Shown here in pieces: positions 46,157 through 58,355 of a DNA stretch of 64,000 nt; the stretch's first letter is position 1; each line of letters opens with the position of its first letter. A program made the translations under genes and the position numbers. The notes beneath the pieces are model-generated. The model searched no databases, had not been told where the DNA came from, and saw only the letters and a program-made list of their open reading frames with translations. Source of the DNA: Panicum virgatum (Eukaryota; Streptophyta; Magnoliopsida; Poales; Poaceae); contig NC_053153.1 in the NCBI RefSeq assembly GCF_016808335.1, positions 15,511,033 through 15,575,032 on the forward strand, read 5' to 3'.

Positions 46157-46488
46157 ATTCATTTTGTTCTTTTTAGCAACTAACGATTTGTGCTGGGCCA
46201 ACTCGCAAGTCCCGCAGGCCTGCCCAGCAGCTCACGTCTCTCTTTAATACGATTTTTCTATTTTTCAACTCAACAATCGCAAATTCCTTTTTCCAAAAAG
46301 ACGAGCAAGATGAAAAATCATTCGGTTCCACTTACTGTATCATCTCCACGACCATGTGCTCCTGAATATTATTAAGGGATTGGTATGAATTTATAATCTG
46401 GAATTAAACAGTCTTGTATATGTTTATTTGCCTATCGTACAAAGCTGCAGTATGCATAACTTCCCAACCCAACCCCGCATGGCACATG

Positions 46489-46815
46489 GGCCTTGTTTGG
46501 TTCGGTTCAAGCGCTATGAACAGTAAATTTTGACCACTAATTACGGTGTCAAACAAAGTCAGTTCACAAAACCAACTTCAGAACCCCCGCGCTAGTGACC
46601 CTGAAGAATCTAATGAGGTCTTTGACCACGCGATTAGAGGAAGGTTACTGTAGCATCACTGTAACAAATCATCGATTAATTACCGCCGTTAGATTCGTCG
46701 CGAAAAGTTACACCCATCCCTAAAAAGATTTTGCAAATAGACTTCATTTAGTACTTCATGCATGCGAGATTCTTTTTTCGGGTTGCGTGCGTGCTAGTTT
46801 CCTAGCACAGCGGCC
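46489..46815 (+). mobile_element. MITE, copy 2 of the family at 6006-6250
   Basis: Begins GGCCTTGTTTGGTTCGG and ends near CTAGCACAGCGGCC, 327 bp. It has TTAGATTCGTCGCGAAAAG, CTGAAGAATCTAATGAG and TTTTGCAAATAGACTTCATT, each found inverted at 6006-6250. The target duplication is unclear. Confidence 0.7.
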
Positions 46816-46925
46816 ATGGCAATTGCCCGCGCTAAACCGACGAAAAAGGAACTCAAGCGATTAACCAGATGTGAGACTAGTTGTAAACTTTTTAGAGATT
46901 AATTTTCATTGAAGAAGTGGTTCTA

Positions 46926-48300
46926 TCAAGTAACCTCTGATCAGTTGTCGTTTCACGTTTCTTCTCATCTTGCTCAGAATGCATGACGCTATCCCTATAC
47001 CGGCTTTACGAACACTTTTCTCCTTAAATTCACCAAAAGCATTGTCGTGACATGAAAAAAAAACGCGCGCCAAACCCAATAAACTTACATTGCACCTCTG
47101 ATTTTTTTTTCCGCCGCCATCAGATCATTACTCTTCTTGCATTGGTACCTTTATTCCCAATTACATACTGCATATTGATGAAGGGGATAAATTAAACAAT
47201 GTGCACCCGTACAGCCCAGGGATCGACGTATCCATCTCTCCTTTGCAATAAAACCAGCCGGTAATGACTCCATGAGGTATGACATTTGCACCCGTACAGC
47301 CGGATGGCTCCCTGCGGCTCCTACGCCTTCCATGTTAATTGCGCGCCTATTCCTTTCCCACCTTTTTTTTTCCTGCTCTGGATCTTTCAACAGGTACCGA
47401 ATGGGGCTGGCCGCCCAAACGGCCTTGCAGACCACGGCCTGTCCATCAAGATATTCCCTTTTTTGTTTTTTTTTTGACTCAACCTGCCCCTCCCCTTAAA
47501 AACACGAGTGGAGATGATGAGGGAGAAGTACAAAATTCATCGGTTCTACTTGTTGTTTTCATCTACGCGACAATGCCCTCCCGAGTTTTATGATCTGAAG
47601 ATTGAAAAAAACGTGAATTGAAATATTTACCGTTGTCTTTGAGATATATCGTGCTAGCTCGCATATAACCTTCGCACAACCACACTCCATGGCTACATGG
47701 ACATTGTTGGCGCCCAACCTATGAGTGATTTAAATGGATGCGATTAACTGCTCCACCATATAAAAATGGTGAAATTCTTCATAGACTTTATTTTATAAAT
47801 ATTCAACGGTTTTATCAAGTAACCGGCAATCATTTTGTCGTTTTGTGCCTCTTATCTAGGCTGATGCATGACGTTTCCGCTATACCGGTTTAACGGCCAC
47901 TTTTCTTCTTAAATTCGCAAGCCTAGAATCGTCGCGGCATGGAAAAAGCCGAATTTCGCGCCACATCCCTGGAATATAGGATGTATCCGTTGCTTTCTAA
48001 TTCTCATAACCGTCGTGCCAGCGGGTACATTCCAAAAGCAAACCGTACATACATCATATACAAGACGACAAAATTCTTTAGGGGCTAATTATTTCCCAGA
48101 ATATATGACGGCTTTACCAAGTAACCGCCAATCGGTTGTCGTTCCGGACCTCACCTCCGTTGCTCCCATACATGACGTTTCCCTTGTACCGGCTTAACAG
48201 TCACTTTTCTCCTTAAATTCGCCCAATCTAGCATTGTCACGAGTCGCGACATGGGAGGAACGGTTTTCGCGCCAAATTCATGAAATATGAGTTGCGTACA
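46926..48300 (+). repeat. Thrice-repeated ~130-170 bp block upstream of the MYB gene
   Basis: Three diverged direct copies start near 46928, 47816 and 48117. Each has CAAGTAACC, a GTCGTTTC-like word, ATGACG(C/T)TTCC-like, TACCGG(C/T)TT, CACTTTTCTCCTTAAATTC and a GCATTGTC(G/A)(T/C)GACATG-like end. A further word, TTGCAATAAAACCAGC, occurs at 47243 and 48438. Confidence 0.7.
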
Positions 48301-48693
48301 CTGTTTTTCACCCAGCCATCAAATCCACCACCCCTGCGTTTTTTTTACCTTCCAAAAATTACGAAGTTGTATTGTATCCCCGTGAACGGGATGAGCAATG
48401 TGCAAACTCGCCTGCCCACAGATCCGAGCGTATCCCTTGCAATAAAACCAGCAGGTCATGATATCCGCACCAGGCCAGTTCGGCGGCACTGACAGGTGAG
48501 GTCCACGCCGCGCAGCTCCCCCACCGTCCACGTCGCGCGCGTAGGGCTCGTGGGCAGTGAGGTGGAGAGATAAGGTCAACTCTGGGGGAAGCCGGTCAGA
48601 GAGAGTTGGAAGGTCCCCCACAAGAGCGCTCGTGGGCCGTCGGATGCGACAGACAGTCGCCGATATCGACGGTAGGTGCGGCGGTGGCCCCGC

Positions 48694-48699
48694 TATAAG
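48694..48699 (+). promoter_or_regulatory. TATA-like box of the MYB gene
   Basis: TATAAG in a GC-rich context (CCCCGCTATAAGTCTCGG), 173 bp upstream of the ATG. Confidence 0.45.
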
Positions 48700-48866
48700 T
48701 CTCGGCCCGGACCGGCACAGTGGATCCTCACTTGCTAGCGGTGACCCTTCTTCTACTGCTAGTTTCCTAGTTTCTCCCCCTTTTTCCCCCAAGAAGAAAT
48801 TCTTAACGGGGCCTTCCTCCGCAATTCCCCCGGCCCTAGCTCGGAGCTTCGAGCGTGGGGGCGCGG

Positions 48867-51019
48867 ATGGACGGTGGGAGCTCGGCCCGCTTCGGCCACG
48901 GCGTGGCAGCCGGTCCCGTGCACCTCGGCGGCGGCGCTCAGCTGGTGGTGCCGGCGGCCGCGGGCATGTTCCCCGCCGGCGTGGGCTCGTTCCTGCTCGG
49001 CGCCGGCGGCATGCTGCCGCCGGTCGGTGGCAACATGGTCCAGCACGGCGGGTACCTGGCGCCCGGCGGGTATGGCACTGTGCCCAGCGCCCTGCACGCC
49101 ACCTGGAACGGCGTCGCGGCGGCCGCCGGTGGCGGCCAGCAGCACCCCCCGGCGGGCGCCGGCATTGGCGTCCGGAGGCTGGCGGCGTTCAGAGGCCCCT
49201 GGACCGAGGAAGAAGATGAGTAAGACACTCCTCAACTCTTGATTTTCGTCTTGTTTTTGCTCGCCGGAATTGAGCTTTCACCGATCGATCCAGCTTCTGG
49301 TCGATCGATCGACGCCGCGAGATGAACTTGTATACTGATTGCTCGATCTATCCGTGCTGATCTCGCACGCAGAACTCTCAAGGCGATGGTGGAGATGTAC
49401 GGCGACCGGAAGTGGGCGGCGATATCCCGGCACCTCCCCGGCCGGATCGGCAAGCAGTGCCGCGAGCGGTGGACCAACCACCTCCGCCCGGAGATCGACA
49501 AGGTGCGGATGCACATCTTCTTCCCCCTCTCCTCGTTTAATTTAATTTGTTCTTGGATCTTGATGCGTGCAAAGCTTGAAGTGATTTGTGTAGCTAGTTT
49601 ATTTGGGGAACGATGGATCTGCCTTTGCTCCATCCGTCACATGGTTCTTGAGGGGAATTCCTTGCGTTTAATTCCTGCTTACAAATCCTGCTAAATTTTG
49701 GTCTCACCATTGGAAAGTGGGTATTTAATTACTCCGGAAGAATTAGTGGAGTAGTAGATGCATGTGTGTCTTTACTGTGACCACTATGTGTGGCAATTCT
49801 TCATCAAGGCCACGAATTAATTGTGCAGGAATCCTTTTTAAATCTTTGGTTATGTTGTGCCTATCTATGTGATGGAAGTTTGATGTTCTACTAGTACCGA
49901 GTAACCACTGATTGATATAGTAGGCACTGCAGAGCTGGAAGCAAAAAATTCGGCCGTCTGTAGTATCATCCTAAATTTGAAATTGCAAGTTTACAACAGA
50001 AACATGCCGGATTTGGTAGATCTAATAAGGTGGATTTTGGTGTATGCATGCTGCAAAATCTTGTACACTTGTTGTTTGCATTACGCTGATCCTTCGTTTG
50101 CTGATGGTCACCGCTGTCCTGCAACAAACAGGCCAAGAACATCTGGACTGAGGAGGACGACATGAACCTGATCGAGGCCCACAAGGTGTACGGGAACCGC
50201 TGGTCGTTGATCGCGAGGAAATTGGAGGGGCGGTCGGAGAACTCCGTCAAGAACCACTGGAACGCCACCAAGAGGAGCCTCAAGGCGAAGCGCCGCCTGA
50301 AGAAGAAGAAGAACGCGGAGGCGCCCCCCGGCCAGCAGTGGTCCATCCTGGAAGAGTACATCCGCAGCCTGCGCCCCGACGAGCTCGCCGCCGCGCCGCC
50401 GGCGCCGTCGGACGACTCCCCTCCGTCCTCGTACAACAACGTCGGGTACGGCGGCGAGGTGGTCAGCCCGCCCGCGGCGCCGGCCCCGGCGGGCGGAGGC
50501 TTCGACCCGGCCGCCATGAGGCTGTACCTCAGCGCCGCCGCCGCCGGCAGCAGCTCGTCGGCCGTCAATAACCTGGCGGCGATGAACAGGAACCCCAACA
50601 TGGCGGCGCAGCCGTACCTGGGGCTTGACCTGAACGCCTACTACTACGGCGCGCCGCTGCAGCAGCAGACGCCACCGCCGACGCCGATGATGATGACGAT
50701 GATGGGCCAAGACCAGCACCAGGCCGCGGCCTCCTACTCCGCCGACAACCTGATGATGACCTACCCGTTCGTCGACCACCTGCAGGCGTGGCACTCTCCC
50801 GCGCCGAACGCCGACGCCTACGCCGCCACCAACGCCAATGCAGGCCCGCACTACTCCTACTACAGCGACGCGGGCGCCGGGCCGAGCGCCGCCGCCGCCG
50901 CCGCCCCCGCCCCCGCCAACCCGCAGGACGACGTCGACGTCGTCCAGATGGCATCCAGGGAGTTCCAGCTGAACCCGTCCGACGAGGAGGTCACCCTCAA
51001 CCTCGCCGGGTTCGTGTGA
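48867..51019 (+). CDS. R2R3-MYB transcription factor, MYB98/64/119/115/118 type
   Basis: Three exons (48867-49219, 49373-49502, 50132-51019) join to 1371 nt, 456 aa. The first ATG is used; upstream in-frame starts are GTG only. A Gly/Ala/Pro-rich N-terminus of about 105 residues precedes the MYB domain. R2 is GPWTEEEDETLKAMVEMYG..KW..I..HLPGRIGKQCRERWTNHL. R3 is WTEEDDMNLIEAHKVYGNRW..IARKLEGRSENSVKNHWNATKR. The GKQCRERW and NSVKNHWNATKR motifs and a long N-terminus fit the clade controlling synergid, embryo-sac and embryogenic programmes in Arabidopsis. A Lys-rich stretch (KAKRRLKKKKN) may be a nuclear signal. The C-terminal half is Ala/Pro/Met-rich with a poly-Ala run near 50886-50910. Confidence 0.94.
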
Positions 51020-51075
51020 TAAATCAAGAGCTCTCTTCGAATCAAAGCTCCGGGCGCCTCCAGTTTGTTCGTCGT

Positions 51076-51106
<31 letters not shown>

Positions 51107-53637
51107 TTCGCTTGTGTTGTACCTTTACATGTTGTAGCATATCAATCGCCCGGAGCAAACCACCGTGCGCGTGCGCGCTCGGTGCTGAAGAATAATGCGG
51201 ACCGGCCGGACCTCCCATGGCTGGACCAATGCAACTTTCCCTGTAATGTTTGGTTAATTAAGCTTAGTGTGCTGTACTCATACATGCATGCAAGCAAACT
51301 CCTTTGGTTTTGGTTTAATTTGAAAATCGATCGATCATCGTTCGCCATGCTTTGTTTGCTTAATTTCTTGCAGGTTTATTATGTGCGTTCACCGGAAGTT
51401 TCAATCCCATCCCCATTTCATTTGCGACTTGGCAAAATGCAATTGCCACGACGGGTTAACGTGTTGCATTGTCGAGGAGGATAGTGGATACTTATATCTT
51501 ATATTATTACATTAATTGCATCTCACTAGGGACAAAAAGCCTAAAGCTTGAGATGATACAGATGGTGTGTTTGCTAGCAGCACGCAGGCGCAGGCACTGC
51601 ACGCGCCACAGTCAACTCGAGTCGTCATGCATCGGGCTTGTTTGGTTCTTGCCTCCGATCAGCTGCCTGAGCCAGGCAGCAAACCCAGACCGTCGATTTT
51701 CTCGGCCTGGGGTCACGATCGCTGCCTGGAGGCTTGCTGCCTGGATCAGGACACTAGCCAAATATGCAGTGAGGAATGTCCGGTAGTGGAGGTGGATGTC
51801 GAGTCATTTATTACGTAGCAACATCCTAGAGATAGTACTTTGCAGCCGCACCCAAGGGTTTCTCGATATTTGCATCCCCAGTGACGCGGCCGGTAGCATC
51901 CATCCTATGGATATTTTGCATCCACGTCCAAGGAAGTCCGGGTATTCACATCTTCCGGCGAGCGCTAGTCTCGTGGTCACTTGGTACCGTGCACCCGATC
52001 TCTTGTTAAAACTTTCCTGTGATATGATTCCTCTTAAACCTTTTCGCCTGTTACCAAGCTCCATTTAGGGAGTGTTTGCATCTGAAAAGGTAGCCTTTGC
52101 GCAGGAGAAGAGCCTTGGATTCCAAAATTCTGTTCTGAACAGTGGCTTTTATTTGCGTGTGTCTCTTGTAAACTTGTCCTGTAGCCACCATGTTTTTTTG
52201 GCCCGGTGGTTCCAGAGTCGACGACGCGTCTCCTGCTCTCCAGGGGGAGAAGGCTCATGATGATGATGCACGTTTAGCGTGTGCTCTTACCGTGATGACC
52301 TGTATACACCAGTCAATTAGGCATAAAAAAATATGATCACTCAGATCCATGCTCGGTTGGATAGACGTTTCAGTGAAGGGCAATGCATGTCCTCCTTTTA
52401 CATTTTACTATCTATGCTTTTTTTTCAAGGAAAAAAGAAAACTAGTCTCTATGCTAGCTGTTCACTTTTGCCCTTACCATTTTCCACCTCGATCTTTTCT
52501 AGCAACCAAAACGTGTGAGCCGTGAGAGGAAGGCTCGGCATTACGATTTACGAATACCACGCGCTCCGAGTTTTCGCTTCTTCTTTTTAGGTGTTTTTGC
52601 GTGCAGATCTGAGATAGATAAAAATGTCAAAACGGCAAAACCTGTAGAAAGATGCTTGATTTCAATTCATACCAAAGTTTTGGATGCATAACCACATCGA
52701 CTAGCAGACATGATACTAGTATGTCTTGTGTTTTAATATAGAAAATCCAACGACTTTGGAGTTTGGATATCGAACAAGAAGGGGTTGAGCTAGCGCGAGG
52801 GTGCCCAATGCCATGAGGAGATTATGACCAAAAGGTAAAGCAAATAAGCCAGCACAAAGCAAGATGAGCATGAAGACGTTCGACCACAACCCCCATGAAG
52901 AGGAACTTAACTTGCCATAAGAGGACTGGTTAATGGAGAGGAGAAAGAGTGAAGAGGACAAAAGTAGTTTTCATTTTTAGATTTTAGTTGGACGTGAGTC
53001 ATAAAACGAAGCCACACAACAACACACCATGACAAGGAATTCGGCCTTTTTTCCTTCCTTTCTTACTCTTTTGTTGTGGAGTGCCAAGAAGAATCATAAT
53101 GGTAATTTGTTACGCAAATATGTTAAGTCCATCAACATATATTAATTTGAAAATGCGAATACATTTGACAACTCGAAACTTAGAAATATTTAACTTTGAG
53201 ATGATCAAAAAATAGAAAAACAAAATATAAAATTGTATAAGATAAGAATCCGATCTTTTAGGATCCACTCTTAAAATATGTAGGCTAAAATTCATTAGCA
53301 GTCCCGATGCACGATCAGCATCCGGGACAATTTTGAGTCAAAATGTACCACAAATGACGAATCTATTGCGAAGAAACAACTCAAGCGTGTAAAGAGAGCT
53401 AGACTCTGTTTGGCAGGGCTCTGAAACAGGCTCCAGCCGGAGCCCTGCTAAACGGGTGGGCAGACAACAACTCCATCCTAGGAGCCGCAGCTGAAGCCCG
53501 TTTCGACTTCCACTGGGGAGGTGGAGTCACAGAACGTAGCTCAAGTGCTCCACTCGGCTCCTCGCTGTCATCCCATGTCTTCCCATCTTGTCCTCGAGCG
53601 GGAGCAGGAGACAACCGGAGCTCGCGCGCTGCGCCTC
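51020..53637. other. MYB 3' flank and intergenic DNA
   Basis: A (GTC)n/(GCC)n tract at 51070-51107 lies in the probable 3' UTR. Beyond it there are no gene-like frames. At about 53401-53530 GC-rich words (CTGTTTGGCAGGGCTCTG, GGCTCCAGCCGGAGCCCTG) resemble one end of a MITE whose other end may be near 55255-55290. Confidence 0.4.
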
Positions 53638-53642
53638 CTCAC

Positions 53643-54700
53643 TGTAACGACCCGGCCCGGGAAAATAACTAAGATGTACTCTACACGTTGAGTAGACCAC
53701 ACATGTTAAATAACTCTTTTGCGCTTTTGTCCTCGCTTCGCACAAAAAGTTCGAACCGGAGTTATCAACTCTCCTCAGGCTCGGTATTTAAGTTGGCTCA
53801 CTCAGTGATCGAAAAGCAAGGTGGCGCTGACCAACTGCTCCCGACGCGCAACAGCATTTTTTTCGCATAAACAGTACCCGCGCTACAGTATCCCCGCAAA
53901 ACTCAGCCCACAACGCAGCCCAGCCCGTTTGGTGCTATAGTATTACGATGCTACAGTACCGGCTTACAGCCCACGCGGAAGTGGCCCAGCCCACTTAGCT
54001 CATCGGGCCGATTCCCCCGGGGCTGTTACATACACCCACCCTAAAGGATTCGACGTCCTCGTCGAACAGCGGAGCCAACTTACCCTGACGGGACACTAAA
54101 TCAGGATCTACTCTCTTAGCCACGTCCCATACGTCTAGTGCTAACGGTCCCATGTGCCACGTCCGTGCGTTCAGTGTCAACGGTCCCTGTGCGACGTCCA
54201 TGCCTCGCACGCGTCCGTCCACATGCCGGTGGCATCTACAACCACGCGCCCGTGTGCTCATGCCCACACACTTCTGCCCGTATGTGGCGTGAAACCGCGA
54301 GAGTCGGCTCTGATACCACTGTAACGACCCGGCCCAAGAAAACGACTAAGATTTACTCTACACGTTGAGTAGACCACACCTGTTAAATAACTCTCTTGCG
54401 TTTTCGTCATCGCTTCGCGCAAAAAGTTTGAACCGGAGTTATCAACTCTCCTCAGGCTCGATATTTAAGTTGGCTCACTCAGCGATCGGAAAGCAAGGTG
54501 CGGCTAACCAACTGCTCCCGATGCACTACAGTATTTTTTGTGTGAACAGTCCCGTGCTATAGTAACCCGCAAACCCAGCCCACAACGCACCCCAGCCGTT
54601 TGGTGCTACAGTATTACGACGCTACAGTACCGGCTTACAGTCCGTGCGAAAGTGGCCTAGCCCACTTAGCTCATCGGGCCGATTCCCTGGGGCTGTTACA
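53643..54700 (-). mobile_element. TRIM retrotransposon, complete, with 5-bp TSD
   Basis: Two LTRs (53643-54030, 388 bp; 54320-54700, 381 bp) begin TGTAACGACCCGGCCC and end GGGGCTGTTACA. They enclose a 289-bp internal domain. Perfect CTCAC repeats flank the whole (53638-53642 and 54701-54705). Next to the right LTR the minus strand reads TGGTATCAGAGCCGA, the initiator-tRNA-Met primer site. Next to the left LTR it reads AGGGTGGGTGTA, a purine-rich tract. There is no coding capacity: 1058 bp terminal-repeat retrotransposon in miniature. Confidence 0.92.
54306..54319 (-). other. TRIM primer-binding site (tRNA-Met initiator)
   Basis: Minus-strand TGGTATCAGAGCC lies one base inside the right LTR, the standard initiator-tRNA-Met match of plant LTR elements. 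Confidence 0.85.
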
Positions 54701-54705
54701 CTCAC

Positions 54706-55998
54706 GCGCGGGCCACGACGAGAGGCCGACAGCGGAGGGGGCTAGAGACACTGTGGTTGGAGATACGGGAGGGTGGAGCGAGGGCTGGAGCCATCGGCGA
54801 CAGGACAGTGGGAGGTGCGAGAGTAGGGACCAGGGAGATGCTCGGGGAGGGAGCAAGGAGCATGGAGATGGCCTTTGGCGCATGTGGAGGCGGCCGGGAG
54901 ATGGGAACGCGCCCGGCGGCGTGCGGGAGATGAAATACTTAGCAGCAGTAGCAAGAAGAAGAGGATGAGGAACGGATAAGGCAAGGTCCGTCGATAGAGA
55001 AAACGAAAATGAGGAAAAAAAGAAAGAAAGAAAAATTGAAGAAACTTAAATATAAAATATTAGTTTAATCTATAATTATATTTCTTATTTATTTTTTATT
55101 AGTTCATAAAAATAGAAATAGCTATCAGTGCAAATATAGAATTCAGGTGCACAAGCACGTTAAATAGTTAAGGATATCTTGAACATTTGTTCTCTCCAAT
55201 TTATTCATGAAAAATAAGACGAAACTGTTTTACTAAATCTTTTCTAATATAGCTCCAAAGAAACCACTCCTGCCGGAGCCCTACGCGCTAGGTGTATAGA
55301 TGTCCATTTGGGCCGCTCTGGCCTGGCCTTCACCGTGCCGTGCTTGGCCTGACCCGATATCTCAGCGGGTCGTGCCGGGCCAGCCCACGGACTGCATCCT
55401 CGGCCCAAGCACAAGCCCATTTTGTGTCTGGCCGGCCCGAAAAGCACGAGGCCTCCGTCGTGCCCGTGCTGTTCCGCCGCCCGCTCGCTCCAGGCGGCCC
55501 CGCCTGCCGCCGGCGTCGCGCCCACCAAGCACCAGCCCCCGCCTCGACCTGCTGCGCTAGCCGACGCCGCCGCCTGCATCGTCCGCGCCAACCGACGCCG
55601 CCGCGCCTAGCGACCTCCGCCGGCCGCCTACGCCCGCTGCCTGCGCGGCTGCGCCCGCCGCTACTCCGGGTCCGCTGCCGGCCGCCTGCGCCTGCCGCTC
55701 CTCCGTGTCTGCTTGCGGCCGACCGCCTGAGCCCGCCGTGCCGCCGCCCTCTCGCTACCGCTCGCCGCTCCTGCTGGCCTGGCCGCCACCTGCCACCGCC
55801 GCGCCGCCCCTGCTGGCCGTCGCTACCCTCGCCGCGCGCGTGCCTGAGCCCTGAGGCCGAAGCTTGGAGGGGAGGGGCGGATCGAGCCAGTGAGCAGGAG
55901 CACCGAGCCACCGATGGCTGGGCGGCGGAGGGGATGTGCGGAGTGGGGATGCCACGGAAAGGATAAGGGAGGGAGAAAAAATGAGAGCCGCCTATAGA
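54706..55998. other. GC-rich flank, probable part of a larger DNA transposon
   Basis: No gene is called. Words such as GTGCCGTGCTTGGCC and GGGCCAGCCC at 55300-55440 recur in opposite sense at 57000-57140 (GGGCCGTGCCGTGCTTGGG). These could be the two ends of one hAT-like element of about 1.8 kb with the retroposon nested inside. Open frames at 55292-55966 are Pro/Arg/Ala-rich and lack domains. Confidence 0.4.
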
Positions 55999-56890
55999 TT
56001 TTTTTAAGAAACCGGGATTATATATATCACATAAAGATTTGATAGTTTACATAGTACAATTTACAAGGACAACCATGAAAGAAAAAAGAATTGCACACAA
56101 ATCCTTGTAAGAAGCTCCCGGTAGTGCTCGTCGCCGGCGGCCGGAGAAGACGCACTAAAGCCGTCCACCACCTCGATGAAGCATCTTCAAAGTTTTGAAA
56201 TAGCACCGAGAGTAGCACGTTGGAGAATCCAGTATGCCGTGAAGTCGATGAACGTGCAGGCCGAGGAAGATGGCCATAGGCCATCTCTTCGCCGGTGAAG
56301 AAGGTAACCGATGCCGTAGGCAGCGTCAACCCCAACACGCCGGAGAAGAAGACACCCAAAAAGGGATGCAAAACCACCAGAGAAGGTGGGATCTAAACAC
56401 CAACCCAATTTCTCAATCTGGTAAACAAACCTCCAAAGGTCTCCGCCATAAACGCCAGCCCCGGCGCCGACGAGGACAAGGGAGGGACAGTAGAAGAACC
56501 GGTCGGGATCTGGAACACTCAGCACAAGTCCAAATCCACCAAGCTCTTCCTTTATTCTCCATGAAGCATCACCGAAGGAAGGTGTTGCAGATTCGCCAAC
56601 ATCGTCGCCAAATCTACGACCCCTGCACCCTCCCACGACGCTCAGGGACAGCAAAAGCACCGGCAGCCATCATAGATGCGCCACCGTAATCCTAACCTCA
56701 CTATATAGCTAGCTATATACAAGGTAACTCAAATCCGCCGTCGATTCAACCAGCCTCCCTCCTCCTCCGACGCCGGCGAAGGCATCAGAGGCAAGGAAGA
56801 CGGCGAATCGACGGAGGAACGCGATTTTGCCCTCTGGTCGCCGCTCTCTACTATGGAGATCTGAAGAGGTCGAGAGACGACTCCCGGCGG
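55999..56890 (-). mobile_element. Poly(A) retroposon of unknown family, copy B
   Basis: Read on the minus strand: GAGCGGCGACCAGAGGGC, then CCGTCGATTCGCCGTC, GGTTGAATCGACGGCGGATT, a unique middle, CACCGGGAGCTTCTTACAAG, and TATAATCCCGGTTTCTTA plus an A-run. These parts occur in the same order in the plus-strand copy at 10020-11072. The middle has no reverse transcriptase. The 5' boundary is approximate and may extend past 56950. Confidence 0.6.
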
Positions 56891-58118
56891 GTGGTGCTCC
56901 GGGTGGAAGACAGAGCCACCGATAGATTGGAGAGAAGATATTTACTGGCTTGTGAAATTGATGTGTTATACGGGCTGTTAACAGGCCAATCCTAAATATT
57001 GGGCCGGGCCGGGCCGCCCGACGTGCTTCACTGGCGGCCCAAGCACGGCACGCTGTACCGGGCCAGGCCGGCCCGAGCACAGTAACCATCGGGCCGTGCC
57101 GTGCTTGGGCCGGGCCAAAAAATCAGGTCTTGGGCCGGGCTATCATGAAGAGATCGCGAGGCGCATGGACGTCGATGGGAGGGGGATCCATTCGATGCTG
57201 CGCCGCACAGCCTACAAGGGCTTGAACGCCCTCCACGCCGCCGCCGGTGGGGAGGGCCTGCTGCCAATCTGCCGGTACCTGGTTGAGGAGGCCAAGATGG
57301 ACGTCAAATAGCGTGACACCTTCACGGGTATAAACCAGTTAGTCAAATAACGTAATAGGTTTGCTTGTTGCATTTCACCAACTCTGGGTTGCCTCCAATT
57401 CGACAAAATTGTGTTCTTTTTTTTTGCAGGGAAGAACATGACACCCCTGCAGCATGCGGTGTTCAGTGGGAACCTTCCTGTTGTGCGGTACCTTCTTGAT
57501 CATGGTGCTGATCTCCATCAAGAAGGGAGTCTGGAAGGTCACGATGGATTAACTGCCCTTCATACAGCTGCAATGAAAGGTATAAACACCAAACAAACTC
57601 CACTCATGTCTTCTTTCTTCTTCTGGTACACGCGCTGGCTACTTGTTCAGTCTTTATTGTCATCTACTTATCTTGTTTCCCCTTTTTGGTGGATATACCA
57701 TGGAGCATAGGGAATTCCTCAGGAGACTCTTTAGTTGGATCTATATACAACTGCAGACGATGACATCATATTCAACAATTAACTAAGCAAGCTTATACCA
57801 AAACACAATTTCTGTAATTAGGTCGCTCTTGGGTAAATTCTGTAGTTCAAATACTATAGTTTTCTTCTTTGACGTATGTTGTCAAAAGCTAAGCTGTCCT
57901 GGTTCTAATCTTTTCATGCTCAACTGCTGTGATTGTTATATTATCGTTCAAGGAAAGAGTATTTTTTTGACATTAGTCTTTGTTTGCTCACAAAGTATTA
58001 TTCGACTTAAGATTCCTATGCTTATTGCATCTGGGATTCTTGCCGTTTGTGTTGGCAGACCTTGTATTTATGATCAGTTTGTACCTTGTGTATCTTCTGC
58101 CAGGATATTGGTTTCTTA

Positions 58119-58355
58119 GGCTGCGTTTAGTTTGCAAAAAGTAGGGTGAAAATTTACTGTAGTATGTTTCGTTGTTACTTGACAAATAATGTCCAATCAT
58201 GAACTAATTAGGCTTAAAAGATTCATCTCGTGCTAATCAGTTAGACTGTGTAATTAGTTATTTTTTTCAACTACATTTAATGTTTCATCATGCATGTGTC
58301 GAAAGATTTGATGTGACGGGTACTGTAGGAAAAATTTTGGGAACTAAACAGGGCC
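58119..58355 (-). mobile_element. Tourist-type MITE in an intron, TTA target duplication
   Basis: 237 bp, starting GGCTGCGTTTAGTTTGC and ending GGGAACTAAACAGGGCC, with TTA on both sides (58116-58118 and 58356-58358). Inner words AGATTCATCTCGTG and GTGTAATTAGTTATT match, inverted, the family at 35327-35670. It lies in the intron between the exons ending 57579 and starting 58585. Confidence 0.82.

Noticed and set aside
50108..50954. Arg-rich minus-strand frames
   Set aside because: Shadows of the GC-rich third exon of the MYB gene.
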